Shown one piece after another: positions 53,185-62,528 of a stretch of DNA of 64,000 nucleotides. The first letter of the stretch is position 1, and each line of letters opens with the position of its first letter. The position numbers and the translations under genes are program-made. The notes beneath the pieces were generated by a model. That model saw only the letters and a program-made list of their open reading frames with translations. It made no database searches and was not told the origin of the DNA. This DNA comes from Chryseobacterium sp. JAH. GTDB lineage: Bacteria; Bacteroidota; Bacteroidia; Flavobacteriales; Weeksellaceae. Location of the stretch: assembly GCF_001507335.1 (NCBI RefSeq), contig NZ_LMAH01000005.1, forward strand, positions 62,001 through 126,000, in the 5' to 3' direction.

Positions 53185-54480
53185 TTAAATCGCTTTTACA
53201 ATGAAATAATTCTTTTTACCTTTTTGAAGGAGCAGGAATTTCCCATCAATCAAATCAGATTCATTAGCAGTATAAACTTCGTTTACTTTTTCTTTATTTA
53301 CAGAGATTGCATTTCCTTTCAACTCTCTAGTAGCTTCACTTTTAGATTTCAGAAATCCAGATTTTTCAGAAAGTAAATCAACGATATTGATTCCTAGAAC
53401 TTCAGCTTTAGCGACATCTTTCTGAGGAACACCTTCAAAAATCTCTAAGAAAATTTCTTCATTGAGACCTGCTAAATCTTCAGCTGTTGATTTTCCGAAA
53501 AGAATTTTAGTCGCTTTCAGAGCTCTTTCATATTCCTCTCTACCATGAACCCAAACGGTAACCTCTTCAGCCAGTTTCTTTTGTAATTTTCTTTCACCAG
53601 GATCTGTTTGATGATCTGCAATTAAATTTTCAATCTCCTCTTTTTCCAAGAAAGTATAGAATTTTATAAATCTCTCTGCGTCAGCATCGGTCGCATTCAG
53701 CCAAAACTGGTAAAATTTGTAAGGTGAAGTTTTCTTTTTGTCTAGCCAATAATTTTCTCCACTTTCAGATTTTCCGAATTTCGATCCGTCAGCTTTTGTT
53801 ATCAATGGAACGGTTAATGCGAACGCTGTTCCTTGCGCTTTTCTACGGATTAATTCTGTTCCTGTAGTGATATTTCCCCACTGATCAGAACCTCCCATCT
53901 GAAGTTTTACGTTATTGTTTTGGTATAAATGCAGGAAGTCATATCCCTGAATTAATTGGTAAGTAAATTCTGTAAAACTCATTCCGTCAACACCTGCTTC
54001 TCCGGAAAGTCTTTTCTTTACAGAATCTTTAGCCATCATATAATTAACGGTGATGTTTTTTCCCACATTTTTAGCAAAGTCAAGGAACGAAATTTTCTTC
54101 ATCCAATCATAATTGTTTACCAATTCTGCCTTGTTGGTTTCATTTCCTTCAAAGTTTAAAAATCTAGAAAGTTGGTTTTGAAGACAGTCAACGTAATGCA
54201 AAAGGGTCTCTTCATCCAGAAGATTTCTTTCTGCAGATTTCCCAGAAGGATCACCAATCATTCCCGTAGCACCACCTACCAGAGCGATTGGCTTGTGACC
54301 GTGCTGTTGAAAGTGAGCCAATATTTTAATCTGAATAAGACTTCCTATATGTAAAGAATCTGCGGTAGGATCGAACCCGATATAGGCAGTGGTCATCTCC
54401 TTATTCAGTTGTTCATCAGTTCCGGGCATCATGTCAGAAAAAAGACCTCGCCATTTCAGTTCTTCAATAAAAGAGTTCAT
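53185..54480 (-). CDS. tyrS: Tyrosine-tRNA ligase
   Basis: A 431-residue class I enzyme. DSLHIGSL (HIGH motif, His44), [12 protein letters not shown], and KFGKSESG (KMSKS-type). An S4 RNA-binding domain is at the C-terminus (about 365-425). Own -7 element just upstream. Confidence 0.96.
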   Translation of the reverse strand: MNSFIEELKWRGLFSDMMPGTDEQLNKEMTTAYIGFDPTADSLHIGSLIQIKILAHFQQHGHKPIALVGGATGMIGDPSGKSAERNLLDEETLLHYVDCLQNQLSRFLNFEGNETNKAELVNNYDWMKKISFLDFAKNVGKNITVNYMMAKDSVKKRLSGEAGVDGMSFTEFTYQLIQGYDFLHLYQNNNVKLQMGGSDQWGNITTGTELIRRKAQGTAFALTVPLITKADGSKFGKSESGENYWLDKKKTSPYKFYQFWLNATDADAERFIKFYTFLEKEEIENLIADHQTDPGERKLQKKLAEEVTVWVHGREEYERALKATKILFGKSTAEDLAGLNEEIFLEIFEGVPQKDVAKAEVLGINIVDLLSEKSGFLKSKSEATRELKGNAISVNKEKVNEVYTANESDLIDGKFLLLQKGKKNYFIVKAI

Positions 54481-54505
54481 TATTTTTTATTTAAAATTTA
54501 AGGTG

Positions 54506-54513
54506 CAAAGATA
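54506..54513 (-). promoter_or_regulatory. -7 element TATCTTTG for tyrS
   Basis: On the minus strand it matches TAnnTTTG and ends 25 bases before the ATG. No -33 at the normal distance. Confidence 0.5.
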
Positions 54514-54618
54514 AGTAAAATATAGAATGTGAAATAAATAGACAGTTTCACGGCTTTATCTAAATTTCTAAAATCCCAAATTCTTGAATTTTTTAATTAT
54601 TTACTCTTTTAATTTTAA

Positions 54619-54626
54619 TAAATTTG
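54619..54626 (+). promoter_or_regulatory. -7 element TAAATTTG, leaderless layout
   Basis: It matches TAnnTTTG and ends 6 bases before the ATG at 54633, so transcription and translation would begin at about the same place. It also overlaps the TTG codon from which the longest frame starts, which therefore cannot be the true start. Confidence 0.5.
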
Positions 54627-54632
54627 TTAGTA

Positions 54633-55193
54633 ATGAAAGACGAACAATTATTTTCGCTTATCCAGCTGGCAAAGGAGAAAGACCAAAAAGCCCAAACAAA
54701 ACTCATCAATGTTTTTTGGGTCGATGTTTTTTCTTTTGTGATGAAAAAGGTACATGACGAAAATGATACCGATGAAATTACAGTCAATGTCTTTTCAAAA
54801 GTTTTATCTAAATTGGATTTGTATGATCCTCATTTTCAGTTTAAAACTTGGATTCTGACGATTGCTCAAAACACGATTATCGATTTTTGGCGAAGAAAAA
54901 GCAGAGAAAATCAGGATCCGACAGGAAATTTAGATGAAGTGAAAAATCACTACGCAAAATCTCCTGAAGAGCTGATGATTTCTGATGAAGAGCAAAAGAA
55001 AATCATCAAAACCATCGAGTCTTTAGATGGTAACTATCAGGATATTATTAAATTAAGATTCTTTGAAGAAAAAAGCATTAAAGAAATTGCAGAAGAGTTG
55101 GGGATTTCTGTTGCCAACACGAAAGTAAGAGTAATGCGTGCTAAAAAGGTATTAGCTGAGTTGTTGAAAAATAATGATTTTGAGGATAACTAG
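54633..55193 (+). CDS. ECF-type RNA polymerase sigma factor
   Basis: A 186-residue sigma-70 family protein. Region 2 is about 10-85 (LIQLAKEKDQKAQTKL ... FKTWILTIAQNTIIDFWRRK); region 4 is about 120-180 (YQDIIKLRFFEEKSIKEIAEELGISVANTKVRVMRAKKVL) with the helix-turn-helix. No adjacent anti-sigma gene is seen, so how it is held inactive is unknown. The transcript may be leaderless. Confidence 0.9.
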   Translation: MKDEQLFSLIQLAKEKDQKAQTKLINVFWVDVFSFVMKKVHDENDTDEITVNVFSKVLSKLDLYDPHFQFKTWILTIAQNTIIDFWRRKSRENQDPTGNLDEVKNHYAKSPEELMISDEEQKKIIKTIESLDGNYQDIIKLRFFEEKSIKEIAEELGISVANTKVRVMRAKKVLAELLKNNDFEDN

Positions 55194-55279
55194 TTTATAA
55201 TGGTCTGTGAAATACGTGGAAAAATTAAATTATTATTTCCATCAATTTGCATCGTAGACGCAGTCGATAAAAAATTCCT

Positions 55280-55287
55280 TAACTTTG
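55280..55287 (+). promoter_or_regulatory. -7 element TAACTTTG for lipA
   Basis: It matches TAnnTTTG and ends 19 bases before the lipA ATG. Confidence 0.5.
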
Positions 55288-55306
55288 AAGTCAATTTTAG
55301 AAATAA

Positions 55307-56173
55307 ATGGAGAATTTAGTTCAGGATACTACCGTTCAAAAACCAAAATGGATTCGTGTAAAACTTCCTACCGGAAAAAATTACAGAGAACTCCGCACCT
55401 TGGTTGATAAATATAAATTAAATACAATTTGCCAAAGTGGAAGTTGCCCAAATATGGGTGAGTGTTGGGGAGAAGGTACAGCAACTTTCATGATTTTGGG
55501 GAATATTTGTACCAGAAGCTGTGGATTTTGTGGGGTGAAAACCGGAAAACCGATGGATGTAAATTGGGATGAACCGGAAAAAGTGGCTCGTTCGATTAAG
55601 TTAATGAAAATCAAACACGCAGTTTTAACTTCTGTTGACCGTGACGATTTGAAAGATATGGGTTCAATTCTTTGGGGTGAAACGGTAAATGCCGTAAGAA
55701 GAATTTCTCCTGGAACTACAATGGAAACTTTAATTCCTGATTTTCAAGGGTTGACAAAACATCTTGACAGAATGGTAGATGTGGCTCCTGAAGTGATTTC
55801 CCATAATATGGAAACGGTAAAACGTTTGACCAGAGAAGTAAGAATTCAGGCGAAATATGAAAGAAGCCTTGAAGTTTTAAGATATTTAAAAGAAGCCGGA
55901 CAGAACAGAACCAAAACAGGATTGATGCTTGGTTTGGGAGAAAATAAAGATGAGGTTTTCCAGACAATTGAAGATATCAGAAATGCGAATGTAGATGTGA
56001 TTACAATGGGTCAGTATTTGCAGCCGACGAAAAAACATTTACCCGTGAAAAAATTCATTACTCCTGAAGAATTCGATGAATTCGGGGATTTTGCAAGAAG
56101 CTTAGGTTTCAGACACGTAGAAAGTTCCCCTTTGGTAAGAAGTTCTTACCACGCAGAAAAACATATTCATTAA
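55307..56173 (+). CDS. lipA: Lipoyl synthase
   Basis: A 288-residue radical SAM enzyme that inserts two sulfurs into octanoyl chains on lipoyl proteins. The auxiliary cluster uses Cys42, Cys47 and Cys53 ([12 protein letters not shown]); the radical SAM cluster uses Cys68, Cys72 and Cys75 (CTRSCGFC). C-terminal RSSYHAEKH holds the conserved Ser. No lipB is adjacent. Confidence 0.96.
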   Translation: MENLVQDTTVQKPKWIRVKLPTGKNYRELRTLVDKYKLNTICQSGSCPNMGECWGEGTATFMILGNICTRSCGFCGVKTGKPMDVNWDEPEKVARSIKLMKIKHAVLTSVDRDDLKDMGSILWGETVNAVRRISPGTTMETLIPDFQGLTKHLDRMVDVAPEVISHNMETVKRLTREVRIQAKYERSLEVLRYLKEAGQNRTKTGLMLGLGENKDEVFQTIEDIRNANVDVITMGQYLQPTKKHLPVKKFITPEEFDEFGDFARSLGFRHVESSPLVRSSYHAEKHIH

Positions 56174-56178
56174 GATAT

Positions 56179-56209
56179 AAATCGCTTCATTTTTGAAGCG
56201 ATTTTTTTT
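56179..56209 (+). terminator. Terminator after lipA
   Basis: Stem AAATCGCTTC / GAAGCGATTT with a 5-nt loop and eight Ts. Confidence 0.9.
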
Positions 56210-56234
56210 GAGGACTAAAGCGTTGAAGTAAGAT

Positions 56235-56330
56235 TCCTAATTTATACTTCTAATAGATAATAAATTAGGACTCTAAAACCACCCCATCAAAAATTTCTTT
56301 GAAATTTTAGCTACCCCTCCAGAGGAGGGG
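56235..56330. repeat. Intergenic element of three hairpins
   Basis: Three inverted repeats in a row: an 11-bp TCCTAATTTAT pair (56235-56245/56260-56270), AAAATTTC/GAAATTTT (56290-56308) and CCCCTCC/GGAGGGG (56314-56330). The CCACCCC...CCCCTCC...GGAGGGG pattern resembles a dispersed palindromic repeat common in Chryseobacterium intergenic DNA. Dispersion was not verified here. Confidence 0.6.
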
Positions 56331-56349
56331 AAATGTTCGCGTTAGAAAT

Positions 56350-57207
56350 TTAGCCTTCAACTTTATTCAAGTGCTTTTTCTTAAAAGCGGTCGCAGTTTC
56401 TCCAATGTGATTTTTAAATAATTTATTGAAATAAGAAAGACTTTCAAAACCTACCTGAAAAGAAACTTCAGAAATACATAGATTCTGCAGCAACAGCATT
56501 TTTGCCTGATCAATTCTGTAGTTATTCACAAAATCCGTGAAGGTCATATTAGTCTGCTTTTTAAAATATCTGCAAAAGGCTGGAGTACTCAGACTTACCA
56601 TTTCGGCAATCACATTGACGTTAGGATTTTTATTATAATTTTCATTGATGTAATCATAAATTGTTCCCATCCTGATTTTATCGTTTAAAAACCATTTTAC
56701 ACGCGTGTCCTCTTTATTGAGTTCTTTTACTTCAGTAGATTGAGAAAGGATTTGCAATACTTCCAGCAAAGCAAGGAGTGATTCAAATGGATTTTTTTGT
56801 TTGATAGCATGTAACTTTTTTGCGACTGTTTTTTTCGTTTCTCCAAAAAAAGATAATCCGAGATAGGAGCGATCCAAAAGCTTTTTAATATCATCAAATT
56901 CAGGAACAGGAATAATCATTTCTTCTAGAAAATTTTCTTTAAACTGCAAAACAATCTGCTTGTATTCAGTTTTAATTCCATAATCAAAATTAAGATGCGG
57001 AACATTTGAACCTACCAAGAGAAGATCACTGTCCATAAAACCAGAGATATCTTTACCTACATGACGAATTCCACTTAACGCTTCTACGTATACCAATTCA
57101 ATTTCTGGATGATAATGCCAGAAAAAGTGGTGCTTCATAGAGGGTTCGAAAATTTTAAAAGATTTACCATCTTCAAAATCAATGATTTCTTTTTGAATCT
57201 TCATCAT
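56350..57207 (-). CDS. AraC-family transcriptional regulator
   Basis: A 285-residue regulator: an N-terminal cupin-like sensor (about 10-150, HHFFWHYHPEIELVYVEALSG) and a C-terminal double helix-turn-helix (about 180-280, VNVIAEMVSLSTPAFCRYFKKQTNMTFTDFVNNYRIDQAKMLL and VGFESLSYFNKLFK). Divergent from an MFS efflux gene, with a direct repeat in between, so it probably controls that pump. Confidence 0.9.
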   Translation of the reverse strand: MMKIQKEIIDFEDGKSFKIFEPSMKHHFFWHYHPEIELVYVEALSGIRHVGKDISGFMDSDLLLVGSNVPHLNFDYGIKTEYKQIVLQFKENFLEEMIIPVPEFDDIKKLLDRSYLGLSFFGETKKTVAKKLHAIKQKNPFESLLALLEVLQILSQSTEVKELNKEDTRVKWFLNDKIRMGTIYDYINENYNKNPNVNVIAEMVSLSTPAFCRYFKKQTNMTFTDFVNNYRIDQAKMLLLQNLCISEVSFQVGFESLSYFNKLFKNHIGETATAFKKKHLNKVEG

Positions 57208-57257
57208 GTTCTGTTTTGATTATTTATTGATGCAAATTTATTTAAAAATGTCAATAC

Positions 57258-57285
57258 GGAACAATAATCTATCATTTCAGAACAA
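57258..57285. promoter_or_regulatory. Candidate AraC operator in the divergent gap
   Basis: Two GAACAA half-sites (57259-57264 and 57280-57285) in direct repeat, start to start 21 bp or two helical turns, as expected for an AraC-type dimer. Confidence 0.45.
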
Positions 57286-57333
57286 GTAAAAACCATTTAT
57301 TCTCTCGAATTTTGCACTTTGAAATTGGAATAG

Positions 57334-58533
57334 ATGTTTGATAAAAGAATTTTGCCTTTGGCAATCGGTGGTTTGGCGATAGGAACCACTGAATTTACGA
57401 TAATGGGACTTCTTCCCGACATTGCAGAAACGTTGAAGATTACAATTCCTCAAGCGGGGCATTTGATTGCGGCATACGCTTTGGGAGTGGTGATTGGAGC
57501 GCCCATTTTAATTGGTTATTCAGTGAAATTTCCACCCAAAAAAGTATTGACAGTCCTTATGGTGATTTTTACCATTTTTAATGCGCTTTCGGCGATTGCT
57601 CCTGATTATCATTCAATGCTGATCATCAGATTTATGTCTGGTTTACCTCATGGAGCATTCTTCGGTGTTGGAACTGTGGTTGCATCAAGAATGGCAGGAA
57701 AAGGGAAGGAGGCGTTATACATTTCATTAATGTTTACCGGATTGACAGTGGCTAATTTAGCGATGGTTCCTTTGGTTACTTACATTGGCCATGCATTCCA
57801 TTGGCGTTGGTACTTTGCGATTGTAGGTGTCATTGGAATAGCGACTTTATTGGCTTTAAGACTTTGGCTTCCGGCTATGGAAAAAAAGGAGGACAGCCAT
57901 TTCCTGGAAGAATTAAAATTCCTGAAAGCCAGACAGTCGTGGTTGGTTTTAATGATAACGGCCATTGGTTTTGGTGGATTATTTACATGGTTTAGTTACA
58001 TCACTCCGTTGATGACCGTTGTTTCAAAAATTGAAAGCAGTAATATGGCGTATGTGATGATTCTTGCCGGTGGCGGAATGGTCGTTGGTAATTTGGCGGG
58101 AGGTTTTCTTTCTGATAAATTAGGTCCTGAAAAAACCTGTGTGCTTTTGTTGTTTTTGATGATGTGTTCGTTATCAGGAGTATTTTTCCTTTCAGAATAT
58201 CAAAGTATTTCTTTGATTTTAACTTTCATTTGTGGAGCTCTCTCAATGTCAGTTGCATCGCCAATCAATATCATGATGATGAAAGCAGCACCGAAAAGTG
58301 AAATGATGGCGGCAGCTTTCATGCAGGCAGCATTTAATATAGCCAATGCAATGGGAGCTTTCTTAGGAGGAATTCCTTTAGAACATGGATTGTCTTATAA
58401 TTATCCTTCTCTTGTTGGAGTGGGAATGACGATTATTGGTTTAGTGATCAGTATTATTTATTTTTATCTGTACCGATCACCAAATGTTGAAGAAAAAGAA
58501 ATCATGGCAGAATGTGTAACCTGTGATCAATAA
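57334..58533 (+). CDS. MFS transporter (DHA1, AraJ-like)
   Basis: A 399-residue permease with 12 hydrophobic spans. GTTEFTIMGLLPDIA at the start matches the DHA1 efflux or arabinose-efflux (AraJ) group, with MSGLPHGAFFGVG for motif A-type. Probably exports a sugar, nucleoside or drug. Divergent from its likely AraC regulator. A terminator follows. Confidence 0.88.
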   Translation: MFDKRILPLAIGGLAIGTTEFTIMGLLPDIAETLKITIPQAGHLIAAYALGVVIGAPILIGYSVKFPPKKVLTVLMVIFTIFNALSAIAPDYHSMLIIRFMSGLPHGAFFGVGTVVASRMAGKGKEALYISLMFTGLTVANLAMVPLVTYIGHAFHWRWYFAIVGVIGIATLLALRLWLPAMEKKEDSHFLEELKFLKARQSWLVLMITAIGFGGLFTWFSYITPLMTVVSKIESSNMAYVMILAGGGMVVGNLAGGFLSDKLGPEKTCVLLLFLMMCSLSGVFFLSEYQSISLILTFICGALSMSVASPINIMMMKAAPKSEMMAAAFMQAAFNIANAMGAFLGGIPLEHGLSYNYPSLVGVGMTIIGLVISIIYFYLYRSPNVEEKEIMAECVTCDQ

Positions 58534-58566
58534 AAAAAGAGAAGCAATTGCTTCTCTTTTTGTTTT
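58533..58566. terminator. Bidirectional terminator
   Basis: Stem AAAGAGAAGC / GCTTCTCTTT with A- and T-runs, between convergent genes. Confidence 0.9.
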
Positions 58567-58947
58567 CTAATCTTCAACTTCATTCCCATTTTGGCACCAA
58601 TATAGGGCGTTGTAGAGATTTTCTTTTGGGAAAGATTTAAATTCTCCAGGCATCACAACACTGAAAATGTCGGTGAAATTTTGAACTCCTTCTTTGTCTG
58701 TAACAATTGCTGCGCGGTTCCATTTGGTGATGTTTTTTATTCCTAATAATGCATCCTGAAGCCATGCTCCTGCAGTGAAATTTCCTAAATCGGTATCCAG
58801 GTACAAAAGATAATTCAGCTCTCCGAATTCTTCTACTTTATTCTTAACATGAGGAATCACCAGGTTTTCGAAGTCTTCTTTGGTGACATCGCCTTTCGCG
58901 TTGAAAGCTGCTACATTTTCCGGAGCATCATTAATAATTGATATCAT
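58567..58947 (-). CDS. SpoIIAA-like STAS/Sec14-fold protein
   Basis: A 126-residue cytoplasmic protein with NVAAFNAKGDVTKEDFENLVIPHV at the start and RAAIVTDKEGVQNFTDIFSVVMPGEFKSFP in the second half, the pattern of SpoIIAA-like (DUF3478) proteins. Function is unknown. Single gene, divergent from the FAD oxidoreductase. Confidence 0.85.
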   Translation of the reverse strand: MISIINDAPENVAAFNAKGDVTKEDFENLVIPHVKNKVEEFGELNYLLYLDTDLGNFTAGAWLQDALLGIKNITKWNRAAIVTDKEGVQNFTDIFSVVMPGEFKSFPKENLYNALYWCQNGNEVED

Positions 58948-59057
58948 AATTTATATTTTAAATGGTTTGGTGATTTTATTTTATCAATAATTAAACCATA
59001 ATTATACAACGACCGCGTTTAAGGCTCAGTTCTTGATTACGTTATGAAAAATAATCT

Positions 59058-60263
59058 ATGGACCTGAAATCTAACGAACCTTTCTGGCTTTTAAAAAATG
59101 GCCTTGTTTCTTCTTACCCGTCGCTAAAATCTGATAAAGAATGTGATGTTCTTGTTATCGGCGGCGGAATCACAGGAAGTCTCATTGCCCATCAAATGAT
59201 AAAAGACGGATACCAAACGATTTTAATTGATAAACGTGAAATCTGCAACGGAAGCACCTCGGCCACAACATCAATGCTGCAGTACGAAATAGATACTCCA
59301 TTGTATGAATTGATTGAAATGATTGGTGAAAAAGGTGCGGTAGAAAGTTATAAAGCCTGTTCAAAATCTATAGATGACCTTGAAAAATTAACCAAAGAAA
59401 TAAAGTCCCGTTCGGGTTTTAAAAGAAAGCAATCTTTATATTTTGCTTCTAAAAAGAAGGATGCAATTTGGTTAGAGAAAGAATATGAAGTAAGAAGAAA
59501 AGCCGGATTCGACGTTACCTGGCTCGGTATTGAAGATATTGAAGAAAAATTTGGATTTCAAAATACTTACGGTGGAATTTTATCTAAACAAGGAGCAAGT
59601 ATTGATGCCTTTAAATTTGCTCATGAGTTGCTAAGATTTAATGTCAATAAAGGTTTAAAAGTTTTTGATAAAACTGAAATGAAATCTGTGAAATATTTGC
59701 GTGATCATAATTTAGCCTTGACAACTGATGGGTTTAATATTAAAGCTAAAAAAATCATTTATTGTGTAGGCTACGAAAGTAAAACAATGATTAAAGAACA
59801 TTTCGTTGACCTGAAGAGCACATACGCAGTTGTTTCTGAAATCGACAATGATAAATTTAAAAATATAGAACACACGCTTGTTTGGAATACCGATGATCCC
59901 TACATCTATATGAGAACAACCGATGATGAACGACTTCTAATTGGGGGCGGTGACGAAGATTTTTCTGATCCTGAGAAACGTGATTCCTTATTAAATAAAA
60001 AAGAAAAAGAGATTCTTAAAAATCTGAAAAGGATAAAGCCCGACTATCATTTTTACACTGATTTTGTCTGGGCGGGAACTTTCGGTGAAACAAAAGACGG
60101 ACTTCCCTACATTGGCGCTCATCAAAATTTTAAAAACTCCTATTTTGTGTTAGGCTTTGGGGGAAATGGGATTACCTTTTCTGTAACCGGAATGGAGATG
60201 GCATCGAATTTTATGAAAAATAAAAAACATCAACTATCTGAATATTTCAAATTTGGGAGATAA
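59058..60263 (+). CDS. FAD-dependent oxidoreductase (DAO family)
   Basis: A 401-residue flavoenzyme. The Rossmann start is CDVLVIGGGITGSLIA, followed by DKREICNGSTSATTSMLQYEID. TYAVVSEID and the C-terminal PYIGAHQNF...YFVLGFGGNGITFS complete the DAO fold. Related proteins often carry a C-terminal Rieske domain; this one does not. It would oxidise an amine or amino acid; the substrate is unknown. Confidence 0.87.
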   Translation: MDLKSNEPFWLLKNGLVSSYPSLKSDKECDVLVIGGGITGSLIAHQMIKDGYQTILIDKREICNGSTSATTSMLQYEIDTPLYELIEMIGEKGAVESYKACSKSIDDLEKLTKEIKSRSGFKRKQSLYFASKKKDAIWLEKEYEVRRKAGFDVTWLGIEDIEEKFGFQNTYGGILSKQGASIDAFKFAHELLRFNVNKGLKVFDKTEMKSVKYLRDHNLALTTDGFNIKAKKIIYCVGYESKTMIKEHFVDLKSTYAVVSEIDNDKFKNIEHTLVWNTDDPYIYMRTTDDERLLIGGGDEDFSDPEKRDSLLNKKEKEILKNLKRIKPDYHFYTDFVWAGTFGETKDGLPYIGAHQNFKNSYFVLGFGGNGITFSVTGMEMASNFMKNKKHQLSEYFKFGR

Positions 60264-60302
60264 CTACTTTAATATTTGAGCAATTAAATTTGTGTAAATT
60301 AA

Positions 60303-60338
60303 AAAGCTTCCGGGGTTCGGCAAAGCCGAACCCCGGAA
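60303..60338 (-). terminator. GC-rich palindrome, minus-strand terminator
   Basis: Perfect 14-bp stem (TTCCGGGGTTCGGC, 60308-60321 and its complement 60325-60338) with an AAA loop, followed on the minus strand by GC then a T-run. It is 150 bp after the VWA gene's stop at 60491; the gap between shows no gene. Confidence 0.7.
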
Positions 60339-60490
60339 ACAAATAATAATAAACTACTTACATTCTTTATAGTCCTACGACTGTAAAAAACACACTTATC
60401 ATTTGGAATAAGATTTTATCCTATTATTCTATATAAATTGTCTTTTTAGGACTTTAAGAGGATATTAAAATTTATTCCTGCATTCTCTCA

Positions 60491-61684
60491 TTAGAAACTA
60501 TAACCATTTTTCTTTCCGATTTCAAGAATAGATTTCTCGATTGCTTTTCCTAAATCGTCACCTTCAGAATTTCCTCTCTTTTTCATTTCAGAATCAATGT
60601 AAGTTTGTCTTTGTTTGGCTAGAATCTCAATTTCTTTTTGAATTTTATCACGGTCGGCAGACTTTTGCGCTACAATTTTATTGATTTCTTCTTTGCTTTT
60701 TCCTTTTAATTCAGATGGTAATTCCTCTTCTTTGATTGATGAAATATAACCTTTGTCGTTTCCAACTCTGTCCACCAAATCCCAATGATCATTTCTGTAC
60801 GCATTTTTCTTAGATTTGCTTACCGCACGTTCTACAGCATTAGACGCCGACTGCATTTCAGCATTAGAATCTTGCGCAGTCTGTTTGCTTTTCATTTCAG
60901 AACCACGGCTTCCGTAAGAAATATAGGTGTCATTCAGTTTAGAATTAAATTGAGAAATTTTCACGTCATAAGGCGTTTCAATGTAAATTACTTTTCGGTC
61001 ACTATCTATGTTGAAAAATTTTCCATCACCGAGACTCGCTCCGTTTTGCCAAAAGGTTTCAATTCCTTCATTTCTGCTTCCACAAAAAATGGTATTAGTG
61101 TAAATGTTTTTCGCTTTCGCTTTTGCGATCACATCTTTGTAACTGATTTTTCCTTGATTAAACGGCTCATTTCCTGCAATATAAATCAGCTTCATACTTT
61201 TTTCATTTCCATCCCAATTGAGATTCGTTGAAGCATCACGGATCACAGCACCGCAGTATTCGCTTCCACCGTTAGTTCTGAGAGCAAAAAGTTTTTCCGA
61301 AACGAGATCCAAATCCTGGGTAAGTGGAGTGACTTGTCTGATGTAATTTTCATCTTTTAAACCATCATTTCCATATTCGTACAATGCAATTTCTATTTGC
61401 GGAGCTTGTCCGTTGTACTTTAAAGTGGTTAAAGTATTCACGATATTCCAAAGTCTTGATTTTGCCTGATCGATAAGTCCATCCATACTGTTTGAGGTAT
61501 CCAAAAGCAATGCGACCTGAATTTTATTATCCTTTGAAACGGTAATCTTTGGCTCAACAGAAAAATTACTTTCCACTACTTTTCTTTCGTTTGCCTGGTT
61601 GCTAAAAAAGGTTTCTGATAGATTTTTAGCACTTAAAAAAGCTGCTGTACCTATTGCGAATGTTAAGATTTTAAAAGTTGTCAT
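60491..61684 (-). CDS. VWA-domain exported protein
   Basis: A 397-residue protein with an N-terminal hydrophobic segment (5-20). The VWA domain (about 55-235) has the MIDAS motif DTSNSMDGL (Asp62, Ser64, Ser66) and YIAGNEPFN; a coiled-coil-like charged tail (about 270-397) follows. It binds ligands through a metal. It is 11 bp after a SIMPL-domain gene. Confidence 0.87.
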   Translation of the reverse strand: MTTFKILTFAIGTAAFLSAKNLSETFFSNQANERKVVESNFSVEPKITVSKDNKIQVALLLDTSNSMDGLIDQAKSRLWNIVNTLTTLKYNGQAPQIEIALYEYGNDGLKDENYIRQVTPLTQDLDLVSEKLFALRTNGGSEYCGAVIRDASTNLNWDGNEKSMKLIYIAGNEPFNQGKISYKDVIAKAKAKNIYTNTIFCGSRNEGIETFWQNGASLGDGKFFNIDSDRKVIYIETPYDVKISQFNSKLNDTYISYGSRGSEMKSKQTAQDSNAEMQSASNAVERAVSKSKKNAYRNDHWDLVDRVGNDKGYISSIKEEELPSELKGKSKEEINKIVAQKSADRDKIQKEIEILAKQRQTYIDSEMKKRGNSEGDDLGKAIEKSILEIGKKNGYSF

Positions 61685-61695
61685 GATTTTATTAT

Positions 61696-62370
61696 TTAAA
61701 GAATTTCATATCTTGTTTTGATGCTGAATTTCAGCTTAATGTTTTCGATGTTGTCAAAAGCAAAATCAACACTTTGGTCGGCTGCTTCCAGCTGTACGTT
61801 GGCCATTTTGCTTCTGTAGGCTACCGGCATTACAGAGTCGCTCATGTAGTCTTCAATTTCAGTGATTTCCAAAGGTGATCCCGTCTTTTTTCCGATGCTT
61901 TCCAAAAGATAATCTGCTTTTTCTTTGGCCGCTTTCAATGCATTAATCTTAACAGTTTTCCTGAAATCAGCAATTTTTGTGTTTTTAATTTCTGCTATAT
62001 TCAGATTACTTACCCATTTTTGATTTAGGTCCTCAAAAAGCTTACTTACATTGGTTTTTGCATTCACTTTAAACTGAAAACTCTTGGTGAACTTCGTCGT
62101 TTTTGAATATAAATTCTGATACATCGATTTGAATTTGATGTCTTCATTTTTCACTCCATTGGTTTTCAGAGTTTCAAATAAAAGCTTTTCGTTTTCTGCC
62201 AATTGATTTTTGTTGTCGGCTTTTATTCCGATGTTGAAGATGATTTCATCGGGTTCAACTTCCATTTCAGCAACTCCCGTTACTTCAATTGCGTTTTTTT
62301 TGATTTCCTGCGCATTCACAAAACTTCCTGCTGCCAAGATTCCTACTAATAAAAGGTGTTTCAATTTCAT
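61696..62370 (-). CDS. SIMPL-domain (DUF541) exported protein
   Basis: A 224-residue protein with a signal peptide ending VNAQ. EVTGVAEMEVEPDEIIFNIGI, KVNALKAAKEKADYLLESIGK and the C-terminal NIKLKFSIKTRYEIL match the SIMPL family, a periplasmic or outer-membrane domain of unknown role, also found in mammalian IRAK1-associated SIMPL. It heads a two-gene operon with the VWA protein. Confidence 0.87.
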   Translation of the reverse strand: MKLKHLLLVGILAAGSFVNAQEIKKNAIEVTGVAEMEVEPDEIIFNIGIKADNKNQLAENEKLLFETLKTNGVKNEDIKFKSMYQNLYSKTTKFTKSFQFKVNAKTNVSKLFEDLNQKWVSNLNIAEIKNTKIADFRKTVKINALKAAKEKADYLLESIGKKTGSPLEITEIEDYMSDSVMPVAYRSKMANVQLEAADQSVDFAFDNIENIKLKFSIKTRYEIL

Positions 62371-62395
62371 AATTTATTATTTTAAATTTCTAAAG

Positions 62396-62458
62396 TAAAA
62401 TTACCATGAATCTCAGCTGAAATTCTGCAGACTTGGTGAACTGAGGTTTTCACTTGGT
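62396..62458 (-). promoter_or_regulatory. Operator/promoter of the SIMPL-VWA operon
   Basis: Two ACTTGGT repeats (62431-62437 and 62452-62458), start to start 21 bp. A -7-like TAATTTTA (62396-62403, minus strand) lies 35 bp from the nearer repeat. The VWA promoter at 63.9 kb has the same repeats and the same 35-bp offset to TAAGTTTG. Layout fits a LytTR-type activator. Confidence 0.6.
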
Positions 62459-62470
62459 AAAGGTTTTACA

Positions 62471-62500
62471 ATAAAAAATGACAGCAATAATGCTGTCATT
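62471..62500 (-). terminator. Terminator of the larger VWA gene
   Basis: On the minus strand, stem AATGACAGCA / TGCTGTCATT with ATAA/TTAT loop and T-run, 29 bp after the stop. It separates this gene from the SIMPL operon. Confidence 0.88.
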
Positions 62501-62528
62501 AGAATATCATCTATATGATCTGATTGTA

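Noticed and set aside
60303..60338. Strong GC-rich palindrome considered as part of a mobile element.
   Set aside because: No transposase, terminal repeats or target duplication nearby; works well as a minus-strand terminator.
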